From the NCBI GenBank assembly GCA_902472795.1, contig CABROZ010000033.1, positions 1-20,736 on the forward strand: a DNA stretch of 20,736 nucleotides, in the 5' to 3' direction. The notes beneath the pieces are model-generated. The model was not told the origin of the DNA, ran no database searches, and saw nothing but the letters and a program-made list of their open reading frames with translations. Of the stretch, positions 8,624 through 14,942 are shown piece by piece. This stretch comes from an uncultured Bacteroides sp. Lineage in GTDB: Bacteria; Bacteroidota; Bacteroidia; Bacteroidales; Bacteroidaceae. Each line of letters opens with the position of its first letter. Positions within the stretch are counted from its first letter, which is position 1. A program made the translations under genes and the position numbers.

Positions 8624-8745
8624 AATGAAGAATGAAGAATTTCCGCTTTGCGGATGAATGAAGAATTTATCCACAAAGTCCCAATTCTTCATTCTTCATT
8701 TTTTCATTCTTCATTCACCATATCTTAATTCTTCATTCATCATTC
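8624..8745. repeat. Heptamer repeat hairpin (GAATGAA/ATTCTTC) before miaA
   Basis: The left part (8624-8666) has AATGAAGAATGAAGAATT, with a tiny CCGC-TTT-GCGG stem inserted at 8643-8653, then GATGAATGAAGAATT. The right part (about 8692-8745) is a longer run of ATTCTTCATTCTTCATT-type units on the opposite strand, split into two blocks. The array fills nearly the whole 135-bp gap and ends about 10 bp before the proposed miaA start. Confidence 0.8.
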
Positions 8746-8755
8746 TACATTTCCC

Positions 8756-9655
8756 TTGACCCTCATAGTACTCATAGGCCCCACCGGTGTCGGCAAGACG
8801 GAACTCAGTCTCCGACTGGCCGAAGCATTCGACACGTGTATCATTTCCGCCGACTCGCGCCAACTGTATGCCGACCTGAAAATAGGTACGGCAGCCCCTA
8901 CCGAAGAACAACTCCGACGGGTGAAACATTATTTCGTGGGTACATTGGGACTGACCGACTACTATAGTGCCGCCCAATACGAAGCCGAAGTTATCAAACT
9001 GCTCGAAACCCTGTTTAAGGAAAAAGACACCGTAATACTGACCGGGGGCTCCATGATGTACGTTGACGCCGTCTGCAAAGGCATCGATGACATCCCTACC
9101 GTCGATAGCGAAACACGCTCGCTGATGCTCCGCCGTTACGAAGAAGAAGGACTCGAACGCCTGTGTGACGAACTCCGCCTGCTCGATCCGGAATACTACC
9201 AGATTGTGGATCGGAAGAATCCCAAGCGCGTCATCCATGCCCTCGAAATCTGCTACATGACGGGAAAAACCTACACTTCCTTCCGCACCCGGCAGACCAA
9301 ACAACGTCCCTTCCGCATCATTAAAATAGGCCTGACGCGCGACCGCGAGGAACTCTACGACCGCATCAACCGACGGGTGGACCAGATGATGGCCGACGGC
9401 CTGCTCGAAGAAGCCCGCCGTGTCTATCCGCACAAGGATTACAACTCGCTGAACACCGTAGGCTACAAAGAACTTTTCAAATATCTGGACGGTGAATGGA
9501 CGCTGGACTTTGCCGTAGAGAAAATCAAGCAGAACTCGCGCATCTACTCGCGCAAACAGATGACCTGGTTCAAGCGCGACACGGATATCCGCTGGTTTCA
9601 TCCCGAACAGGAGACGGAGATACTGACATACCTCCGCTCGGAGATGGTGAAGTGA
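8756..9655 (+). CDS. miaA: tRNA dimethylallyltransferase
   Basis: MiaA transfers the dimethylallyl group of DMAPP to N6 of A37 in tRNAs that read codons starting with U. The 299-residue protein has the P-loop GPTGVGKT at residues 8-15 and [20 protein letters not shown] at 31-50, which holds the family's catalytic Asp and substrate-binding loop. [12 protein letters not shown] and [14 protein letters not shown] are later family motifs. The only start that fits is TTG at 8756: an in-frame TAA lies 30 bp upstream at 8726-8728 with no ATG or GTG between, and the first residues [10 protein letters not shown] align to the usual N terminus. The heptamer array immediately upstream may have replaced the ancestral start region. 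The TGA stop is embedded in the next octamer array. Confidence 0.94.
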   Translation: MTLIVLIGPTGVGKTELSLRLAEAFDTCIISADSRQLYADLKIGTAAPTEEQLRRVKHYFVGTLGLTDYYSAAQYEAEVIKLLETLFKEKDTVILTGGSMMYVDAVCKGIDDIPTVDSETRSLMLRRYEEEGLERLCDELRLLDPEYYQIVDRKNPKRVIHALEICYMTGKTYTSFRTRQTKQRPFRIIKIGLTRDREELYDRINRRVDQMMADGLLEEARRVYPHKDYNSLNTVGYKELFKYLDGEWTLDFAVEKIKQNSRIYSRKQMTWFKRDTDIRWFHPEQETEILTYLRSEMVK

Positions 9656-9792
9656 CAAGTTGACAAGTTAACAAGTTGACAAGGGGACAAGTTGACGAGT
9701 TGACGAGTGAACAAGGGGACGAGTTAACAAGGGAACGAGGTGATGAGTTTTAAAAAACCTTGTGGCCTATAGCCTCGTCAACTTGTTTACTA
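9651..9792. repeat. Octamer repeat array (GTTGACAA) between miaA and the Ntn-hydrolase gene
   Basis: A long run of GTTGACAA, GTTGACGA and GTTAACAA units covers about 9655-9748. The opposite-strand arm CCTCGTCAACTTGTTTAC lies at about 9773-9790, with TTTTAAAAAACC in the loop. The two neighbouring genes converge here, so the structure probably ends both transcripts. The right arm lies inside the last codons of the minus-strand gene. Confidence 0.8.
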
Positions 9793-10966
9793 ACCTGCGA
9801 TACAGTGCTTTCATTTCTTCGCGATCCACCTTATTCTTCCGCCGCCACTGCTCCAACACGGATTCCGCCAGCCGGAAATTTTCTTCCTCAACAGGGGCCA
9901 GCCGTTGCATATAGCCGTCGCCCTTCGCGTTGTACAGCAATGCCCAGTGCATGTAGCGTTCGCTGCCCATGCCAACCTTCAGACTAAAGACCTTGTCCTT
10001 CAGCTGCAACGATTTGTAAGACAAAGGTGAAGTGCCTAACTTCCGGTCCATGCACACCATCGTCGGCAATGCCTCATCCACCCAGAGCGGCACGGCAATG
10101 CCCGTAGGAGGATAGCCCAGAATGGTCCACATGGTGGTCAGTGACGCCGATTCACCCGGCTTCACGCCCTGCACCACAACCGAACACGAAGTGCTGCTGC
10201 GCGAGATGAAATCCTGATCGACAAACCAACCCGAAGCATCCGGTCCGTTAAAAGCAGGCTGCTTCAGATCGATGCCCAGCACACAGTTATGAAACGAACG
10301 TGCCAGGTCATTGAACAGGCGCCGGGGAGTAATGGAATGACCGGCAGCCAAAGGCTCGAGCACCCGAACAGCTTCCTGATAGCGCACCACACCAGCGCCC
10401 GGTCCGTACTGTCCCGAAACAGAGAAATTGGTACGCGCCACATAGCCATTGGGAGCCACCGCCGGATCGTTGGCATCGTACAGTGTATAAGTTTCATCAT
10501 CTACCTCGAACATCATGGCTCCACCCTGCGCATCGATGACGCCAAAGTTAGCTTCTATCCTGCTGGGCTTGCTGATGGTGTCCAGGAAATGACGGAAGTC
10601 GTCCACGGTGGCACAGAGTTCAAGTGCCCGATAAATGACCCGTCCGTTGGCCTCCCCACGCTCTTCGTCGTCCTTCACGTCCATCAGGTTGTAGCTTTGC
10701 GTGTTCATCAGCGCAAAGCCCGCCGAATTGGTACCTACCCATGCCTCGTGCTTCTGAAGGAAGTCGTCACTGTTCACCACGGCTATGAAATCGTACTTTT
10801 CGCCACGTACGTATTCCACATGGTTCTTCAGGAAGTCGGTATCACGGTGTTTCCACAACAAAGGCCGCCCGTCGGGCGTAGCGCGCCCCGAGACGACGGT
10901 AGAAGTACAGGCCCAGGCTGGCGCCAGCACTCCGAACAATAAAACAAACAGCAGATTGTATTTCAT
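9767..10966 (-). CDS. Exported Ntn-hydrolase (C45 / choloylglycine-hydrolase-like)
   Basis: The 399-residue product starts MKYNLLFVLLFGVLAPAWA followed by CTSTVVSGRATPDGRPLLWK. Residues 1-19 are a good signal peptide with an AWA cleavage site, which would leave Cys20 at the new N terminus. In the acyl-CoA:6-APA acyltransferase (C45) and choloylglycine hydrolase families an N-terminal Cys is the nucleophile, and the CTS...GRxxxDGRPLLWKxRD context fits. GTNSAGFALMNTQ (78-90) and YVARTNFS (175-182, with Asn180) are further family-like motifs. The predicted activity is hydrolysis or transfer at a linear amide bond in the periplasm or outside; the substrate is unknown. A lipoprotein reading of Cys20 is less likely because the residues before it do not form a good lipobox. 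The C-terminal residues NKLTRL are encoded by octamer repeat DNA. Confidence 0.82.
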   Translation of the reverse strand: MKYNLLFVLLFGVLAPAWACTSTVVSGRATPDGRPLLWKHRDTDFLKNHVEYVRGEKYDFIAVVNSDDFLQKHEAWVGTNSAGFALMNTQSYNLMDVKDDEERGEANGRVIYRALELCATVDDFRHFLDTISKPSRIEANFGVIDAQGGAMMFEVDDETYTLYDANDPAVAPNGYVARTNFSVSGQYGPGAGVVRYQEAVRVLEPLAAGHSITPRRLFNDLARSFHNCVLGIDLKQPAFNGPDASGWFVDQDFISRSSTSCSVVVQGVKPGESASLTTMWTILGYPPTGIAVPLWVDEALPTMVCMDRKLGTSPLSYKSLQLKDKVFSLKVGMGSERYMHWALLYNAKGDGYMQRLAPVEEENFRLAESVLEQWRRKNKVDREEMKALYRRLVNKLTRL

Positions 10967-10998
10967 CCGAATCAGTCCTATTTTTCGTTAACGGGATA

Positions 10999-11006
10999 CA
11001 AAGATA
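10999..11006 (-). promoter_or_regulatory. Candidate -7 box TATCTTTG for the Ntn-hydrolase gene
   Basis: TATCTTTG on the minus strand matches the Bacteroides -7 consensus, ending 32 bp before the ATG at 10966. The same octamer precedes the lipoprotein-hydrolase pair at 3240-3247. A TTTG -33 box is not clear. Confidence 0.55.
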
Positions 11007-11027
11007 AGATTTTTCATGACAGGAAAA

Positions 11028-11063
11028 GAAAAGGGCATGCATTTTTCAACACATACCCCTTTC
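11028..11063 (-). terminator. Probable terminator of the M64 protease operon
   Basis: In the minus-strand transcript GAAAGGGGUAUG pairs with CAUGCCCUUUUC over 12 base pairs including two G-U wobbles, around a 12-nt A-rich loop. A U-rich stretch (UUUUCC) follows. It begins about 20 bp after the stop of the M64 gene and lies just upstream of the promoter for the next gene. Confidence 0.75.
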
Positions 11064-11084
11064 TATGTTGGAAATAGAAACTTT

Positions 11085-12800
11085 TTACTTGATCCAGTAC
11101 GTCCGGTTCACAAAACGCGGAGCAGGCAGCGGCTTGAGCGGCTTCTGCGCGGCTGCACTGCGCGTTGCAGGCTTCGGCAGATGAGCCTGGTCGAACTGCA
11201 CGAAGGTTTCAAAATCGTACGTCCAGCTGTCGCCAAAGGCTACCGACATGACACGCTTGTAAATGGCTTCGCGCGAAGGAGCGTTGAAACCGTTGATGTT
11301 GCTGCGCATCATGCTCTCGTTGGTCGGACGCCATGCGCCTGTCCAGTAGGTGCAGGCTCCTTCGTACAGACCGAGTTCTTCGCCATAGGCATCTGCTCCC
11401 TGGTAACGGGAGTCGTTCAGCAGATGCTTCCACAGCACCTTGTCCTTATCGCTCGTGAAATCGACATTCATGGCCCAGCCATAAGACTGGAACTCACGGT
11501 AAGTGCTGACAACCGTCAGCGGAATCTCGCCCATGCCTTCGTAGGAATATTCGTCGAGCAGCTTGGCCAGTCCGTGACCGATGCATTCGTGGGTAAGCAC
11601 ACGACGGAAGGTCTCGCTTTCCAGATTCTCGATGACCGGGCAGTAACCCACGGCAAACTCGCTCATCTCGTCACCGTTCAGCTTGTGACCGATGGAAGTA
11701 GTACCGGCATAGACACTGGTATTGAGCAACACGACGGCCAGTGTCTGTTCCATCTTCTTCAAGTCTTTCAGCTCGTCAACAGCCGAAGCATATTCAAGCA
11801 CCTTATCCGTATTGCCGGTGATGCCCGAACTGCCGTCGCCCTCGAGTACCGACTCGAAGACGGTCTTGTAGTTCTTGCCAAAGGCATTGTTCTGCGACAC
11901 GGCAGTCACTGCCCACACGTCGAAATACTCGCGGAGCGAACGTATGGGCTCTTCGGTGAAGAGGTTCTCCAACGCCTTGTCCATCACCCGGTCGTAATAG
12001 CCTTCGGCAATCTCCCGATCCACGAATCCGTCACCCATGATGACGATGGGCACACCGTTGCCTTTCGAGTGTGTCTGCAGCACGCGCACCTGCTTGTCGG
12101 CAGAATAGTCGGTAGAGGTTTCCACCGGTTTGCCTTCCTGCCGGATGTTGATCTTCTGCGACTCCATCAGCACCTTGTCGGTGTTTTCGGCATCTACCAC
12201 ATAGATCTGGAAAGTGGCTTCGCGGACGTCGCGTGTCTCGTTGGGGAGCACGCGGATGTGGAAAGCGTCTTCGGTCAGCGCACGCGTATTCTTCTCGTCA
12301 ATCGAGGTAATCCAACTCGACACGTCGGAATAGACCATCAACTTGAACTTGCCTTCTACATTGGTGGCAAACTCCAGCGCGATGTCCTGACCGTCGCTGG
12401 GAACATCGAAGTCGGTCTGCTTCAGCAGCAACACATCCGCAGTTGTCTGCGTAAAGGCTATCTGCACGGGGGTTCCTCCGGTTCCGGTCAGCGTCAGTAC
12501 GCCCGAGCGGTCCAACCCCGTATTGTTGGCTTCCTTGGCGATCAGTGTCACCTTGACGTTGCCGGCCTGTCCTGCCTGCGGTGATACAGTGGCCCACTCC
12601 ACATCGGTGTCTGCCGTCCAGTTGGTAGCTGCCGTAAATTCGATGGAGTACTGCGTATTCTTACCGGACGGCAGGGTAAGGTTCTCAACCTGCGTTGTCA
12701 CCTGGATGTCGGGCAACATTTCGCCGTCGTTGTCGTCGGAACAGGCCATCGCAAGCAGCGAGCACAGGACGACGTATGTCAGATAATATAGTTTTTTCAT
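11085..12800 (-). CDS. M64-family (IgA-peptidase-type) metalloprotease lipoprotein with BACON domains
   Basis: The 571-residue product begins MKKLYYLTYVVLCSLLAMAC, with a clear lipobox and Cys20 followed by SDDND, resembling the Bacteroidetes surface-export signal. About 33-120 and 125-225 look like two BACON-type immunoglobulin-like domains, containing ATNWTADTDVEWATVSPQAG and SSWITSIDE. From about 238 to 535 is the peptidase domain: VPIVIMGDGFVDREIAEGYY, then the zinc motif HECIGHGLAKLLDE (His404, Glu405, His409, with Asp416 the likely further ligand), and later NAPSREAIYKR. These are features of M64, the family of Clostridium ramosum IgA protease; cleavage of IgA by this protein is not shown. 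The C-terminal tail is Pro/Lys rich. It is the second gene of an operon, 35 bp after another lipoprotein, with a terminator downstream. Confidence 0.9.
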   Translation of the reverse strand: MKKLYYLTYVVLCSLLAMACSDDNDGEMLPDIQVTTQVENLTLPSGKNTQYSIEFTAATNWTADTDVEWATVSPQAGQAGNVKVTLIAKEANNTGLDRSGVLTLTGTGGTPVQIAFTQTTADVLLLKQTDFDVPSDGQDIALEFATNVEGKFKLMVYSDVSSWITSIDEKNTRALTEDAFHIRVLPNETRDVREATFQIYVVDAENTDKVLMESQKINIRQEGKPVETSTDYSADKQVRVLQTHSKGNGVPIVIMGDGFVDREIAEGYYDRVMDKALENLFTEEPIRSLREYFDVWAVTAVSQNNAFGKNYKTVFESVLEGDGSSGITGNTDKVLEYASAVDELKDLKKMEQTLAVVLLNTSVYAGTTSIGHKLNGDEMSEFAVGYCPVIENLESETFRRVLTHECIGHGLAKLLDEYSYEGMGEIPLTVVSTYREFQSYGWAMNVDFTSDKDKVLWKHLLNDSRYQGADAYGEELGLYEGACTYWTGAWRPTNESMMRSNINGFNAPSREAIYKRVMSVAFGDSWTYDFETFVQFDQAHLPKPATRSAAAQKPLKPLPAPRFVNRTYWIK

Positions 12801-12835
12801 ATCAATCCGGATTTTAGTTCATTCACTTGCTTCTG

Positions 12836-14134
12836 TCATCTTCTGTCGGTGGTGCTGGTTGCCGGTGCCTTCTTCACGCCCGGTCCTTTCAGCGATTGTC
12901 CGGCACTCATCCGGGTGCTGGCAGCCGGTTCGCCGATAGTCACGCAGTCGATGCTTTTGATTTCCGTAGTAACCAAGCCCTTGGAGTTCACGCCGAACAC
13001 CATTGCCTTATACTCGCATCCCGGATACAGTCCCCAACCGAAGTCTTTCGACGAAAGCACTTTTTCGCCGGACGACAGCATGTTGCTTTCCGACCAGTCG
13101 GTAATCGAGTTATAGATCTCTTCGGAGTAAATGATGTCGAAAGCAAAGAGGTGGATGTCGTTCTCGTAGCTTTTCTCCAGATCGCTCTTCAGCACAAAAC
13201 CGATGTAATATCTCTCGGCCGCATCCGAAGGAGTAACCTTCACCGTCATATCGACAATCGAATCTTTGACCATCTCTCCATTCTCATCTTCTCTTTCGAA
13301 CACGTACATTTCCTGTTTTTCCACGCTCAGGTCGAAGGTGCAGTCGCTTGCGGCCTTCCAGGCGGGAGTCGTGAAGAAGTACTTGATCATCGGAGTGACC
13401 ACCTTGACCGGATTGGCTGCATCGTCCATGTTGAACTCTACACCGTAAGCATACAGGATGTAATCTTGCTCGGGTTTCAGAATACGGGTATAATATTCGT
13501 AGTCGCCCTTTTGCGAACCTTCCTGCATGAAGCCATACCAGGGTATCCACGGCATGACTGCCGACATGGATTTGTAATAACCGTAGTCATACCCCTCGAT
13601 AAATTCCTGATCCGAATCGTAAGCCGTAAACTTCTCCAGCGGAACCTGGGCAAACTGATAAAGCATCTCCTTGTCCTCGGACACACCTTTCAGCACGGCC
13701 GAGCGGTAAGTCAGGTCTTCGACCGAAAGGGCTATGGGACCCGAACCGGTTGTCACACGTGCCTCTGCCGGCTCCGACACAACCGATGCGTCCGACGCAA
13801 CAGCCGTCAGGGTGAAAACATATTCGGTGGAATAAAGCAGTTCGGCTTTGTCCGAGCTGGCAATCTCCACGCTCAGTCCCGTAGTGCTGCCCGACACAAT
13901 CAGTTCGTTTCCGCCTTCTTTCACTTCTTCGAGCTGATACTTATATTGAACCGCATTCTCGACCGACTCCCACGAGAATGCCAGCGTAATCGGATTATCC
14001 AGAATCTCCTCGCTTTGGATAATCTTCGGGGCAGTCACACTGACCGGTTCCCCGTCCTTCGAAGAATCATCACACGCTGCCCACACAAACAATGCGGACA
14101 ATACCAACAGCAGGGTGGCCCACTGCTTTTTCAA
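12836..14134 (-). CDS. Lipoprotein with fibronectin-III-like N-terminal region; partner of the M64 protease
   Basis: From a TTG at 14134 the frame gives 432 residues starting with KKQWATLLLVLSALFVWAAC; Cys21 is the likely lipidated residue and is followed by DDSSKD. Residues about 35-130 resemble a fibronectin type III or similar beta-sandwich domain (AFSWESVENAVQYKYQLEE, STEYVFTLTAVASDASV). The rest has no family I can name; it is acidic and aromatic-rich and ends in a Lys/Thr/Pro tail. The start is uncertain: an ATG at 14148, 14 bp upstream, is out of frame by one base across a run of seven T and would read MKEFF then stop. With one extra T it would join this frame smoothly. The gene lies 35 bp before the M64 gene, probably as one transcript. 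A surface adhesin or substrate-binding role is a guess. Confidence 0.78.
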   Translation of the reverse strand: MKKQWATLLLVLSALFVWAACDDSSKDGEPVSVTAPKIIQSEEILDNPITLAFSWESVENAVQYKYQLEEVKEGGNELIVSGSTTGLSVEIASSDKAELLYSTEYVFTLTAVASDASVVSEPAEARVTTGSGPIALSVEDLTYRSAVLKGVSEDKEMLYQFAQVPLEKFTAYDSDQEFIEGYDYGYYKSMSAVMPWIPWYGFMQEGSQKGDYEYYTRILKPEQDYILYAYGVEFNMDDAANPVKVVTPMIKYFFTTPAWKAASDCTFDLSVEKQEMYVFEREDENGEMVKDSIVDMTVKVTPSDAAERYYIGFVLKSDLEKSYENDIHLFAFDIIYSEEIYNSITDWSESNMLSSGEKVLSSKDFGWGLYPGCEYKAMVFGVNSKGLVTTEIKSIDCVTIGEPAASTRMSAGQSLKGPGVKKAPATSTTDRR

Positions 14135-14186
14135 AAAAACTCTTTCATAATGTAGCTATTTATCATTTTGATAGTAGAATATCAAA

Positions 14187-14220
14187 CAAATATAGTGATT
14201 TTACTGACACTATGAGCAAA
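14187..14220 (-). promoter_or_regulatory. Candidate promoter of the lipoprotein-M64 operon
   Basis: On the minus strand TATATTTG (14187-14194) matches the -7 consensus TAnnTTTG. A TTTG at 14217-14220 lies 22 bp upstream, slightly farther than usual. The -7 box is about 40-50 bp before either proposed start codon. Confidence 0.55.
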
Positions 14221-14242
14221 GAATGTGCTTTTTCCACTTTTA

Positions 14243-14300
14243 GCTGCTCCAAAAGGGCTGTTGCGCTGTTCCAGAAGGGTAGCTGCGCTTTTCCAAACCT
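14243..14300. repeat. Imperfect tandem repeat, 22-bp period (GCTGTTCCAGAAGGG type)
   Basis: GCTGCTCCAAAAGGG at 14243, GCTGTTCCAGAAGGG at 14265 and the weaker GCTTTTCCAAACCTG at 14287 are spaced exactly 22 bp apart. A 22-bp period shifts the reading frame, so this is not a protein repeat. It lies upstream of the lipoprotein-M64 promoter, in the gene-free region. Confidence 0.7.
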
Positions 14301-14560
14301 GTTTTTTCCATCGTTCCGGTCGGCCACCGCCTTCACGACGGCAGCTTGCAGCCAACCGATTGCCCCCACAGCGATATGCAAGAAAATAACTGCTCTTATC
14401 GGCACGACAGCCGTCCCATTCCATAAAAACAAATCTACAAAAAAGCCCCTTCAGGCATCAAAATGACAACATTCTGCCCGAAATGCTGACATACCCGTTT
14501 CCCCGAAAGACCGAATCAGAAGCCGAATCCGCCGGAAATGCCCCTTTCTGCCACCAACCA
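14301..14560. other. Stretch without a supported gene
   Basis: Short open frames occur on both strands here, but none has a start with a promoter, a recognisable domain or a natural protein composition. The DNA is unlike the adjacent coding regions. I see no RNA gene with confidence. Confidence 0.5.
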
Positions 14561-14658
14561 CACTTGCACGGCTCCGCCGGATTGCTTGTGTCGAACACGA
14601 ACAATGCTTGTGCGGGAGGCGAACAATGCTTGCAATCCGGCACCGGATTGCTTGTCAG
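14561..14658. repeat. Second imperfect tandem repeat, 22-bp period (TGCTTG core), with inner dyads
   Basis: TGCTTG occurs at 14583, 14605, 14627 and 14649, exactly 22 bp apart, with a degenerate CACTTG in phase at 14561. CGAACAATGCTTG is repeated exactly at 14598 and 14620. CCGGATTGCTTGT is repeated exactly at 14577 and 14643. GCAATCCGG then CCGGATTGC (14632-14651) form a 9-bp-arm palindrome with a 2-nt centre. The array is therefore both tandem and folded back on itself. Confidence 0.75.
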
Positions 14659-14683
14659 CAGCCCCGAAAAGCCATGTCCGACG

Positions 14684-14721
14684 AAAAAAAACGGCACTTC
14701 CGCTTTCCGAAAGTACCGTTT
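14684..14721 (-). terminator. Probable intrinsic terminator of the M56 operon
   Basis: On the minus strand AAACGGTACTT pairs with AAGTGCCGTTT (11 bp with one G-U wobble) around an 11-nt loop, followed by a run of eight T (three of them within the stem). This is a textbook intrinsic terminator. The nearest gene it can serve is the M56 peptidase gene, whose stop is about 220 bp upstream in transcript direction. Confidence 0.75.
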
Positions 14722-14731
14722 CCGCGCCTCC

Positions 14732-14768
14732 GGCTCCGTTTTTTCCGTTTCCGGAGCCTGTTTTTATT
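14732..14768 (+). terminator. Hairpin plus T-run reading on the plus strand
   Basis: GGCTCCG (14732-14738) pairs with CGGAGCC (14752-14758) across a 13-nt T-rich loop, followed by TGTTTTTATT. It fits an intrinsic terminator for rightward transcription, yet no plus-strand gene is seen upstream of it. Confidence 0.45.
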
Positions 14769-14891
14769 CTATTTCAAATGTAAAGTTTTCGCTATACGTC
14801 TATAAATAAGGCAGAAAGACGTTCTCCGCTCCGTTTTTTCCCACTACGCCCGCCTTGCGTCCGAAATACGCGATTCTCGCGGGCTTGGGAA

Positions 14892-14910
14892 ATCAAAGTG
14901 TCACTTTGAT
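14892..14910. repeat. 19-nt perfect palindrome downstream of the M56 gene
   Basis: ATCAAAGTG and CACTTTGAT flank a single T. It lies about 35 bp past the stop of the M56 gene and has no T-run. It may be an operator-like site or a small RNA hairpin; nothing in the sequence decides. Confidence 0.6.
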
Positions 14911-14942
14911 ACAAACCTTCCATGCATCGGTCAGCTGCATTT

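Noticed and set aside
8711..9658. A 315-codon open frame on the minus strand
   Set aside because: It is antisense to miaA, which has clear motifs throughout; the antisense product has no family features.
11016..12584. A 522-codon open frame on the plus strand
   Set aside because: It lies opposite the M64 protease gene, has no recognisable domain, and is His/Val/Leu-rich in the way antisense frames of this coding DNA are. It also begins inside the terminator of the opposite gene.
12827..14155. A 442-codon open frame on the plus strand
   Set aside because: It is the antisense shadow of the lipoprotein gene, with Arg/His-rich unnatural composition and no domain.
14561..14658. CRISPR array
   Set aside because: Units are adjacent 22-mers that diverge along their length, without unique spacers of constant size, and no cas gene is in the window.
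14483..14809. A 108-codon plus-strand frame and overlapping minus-strand frames in the gene-free region
   Set aside because: They run through the 22-bp repeats and terminator hairpins, and no frame shows a domain, signal peptide or promoter. The 22-bp period breaks the frame at each unit.
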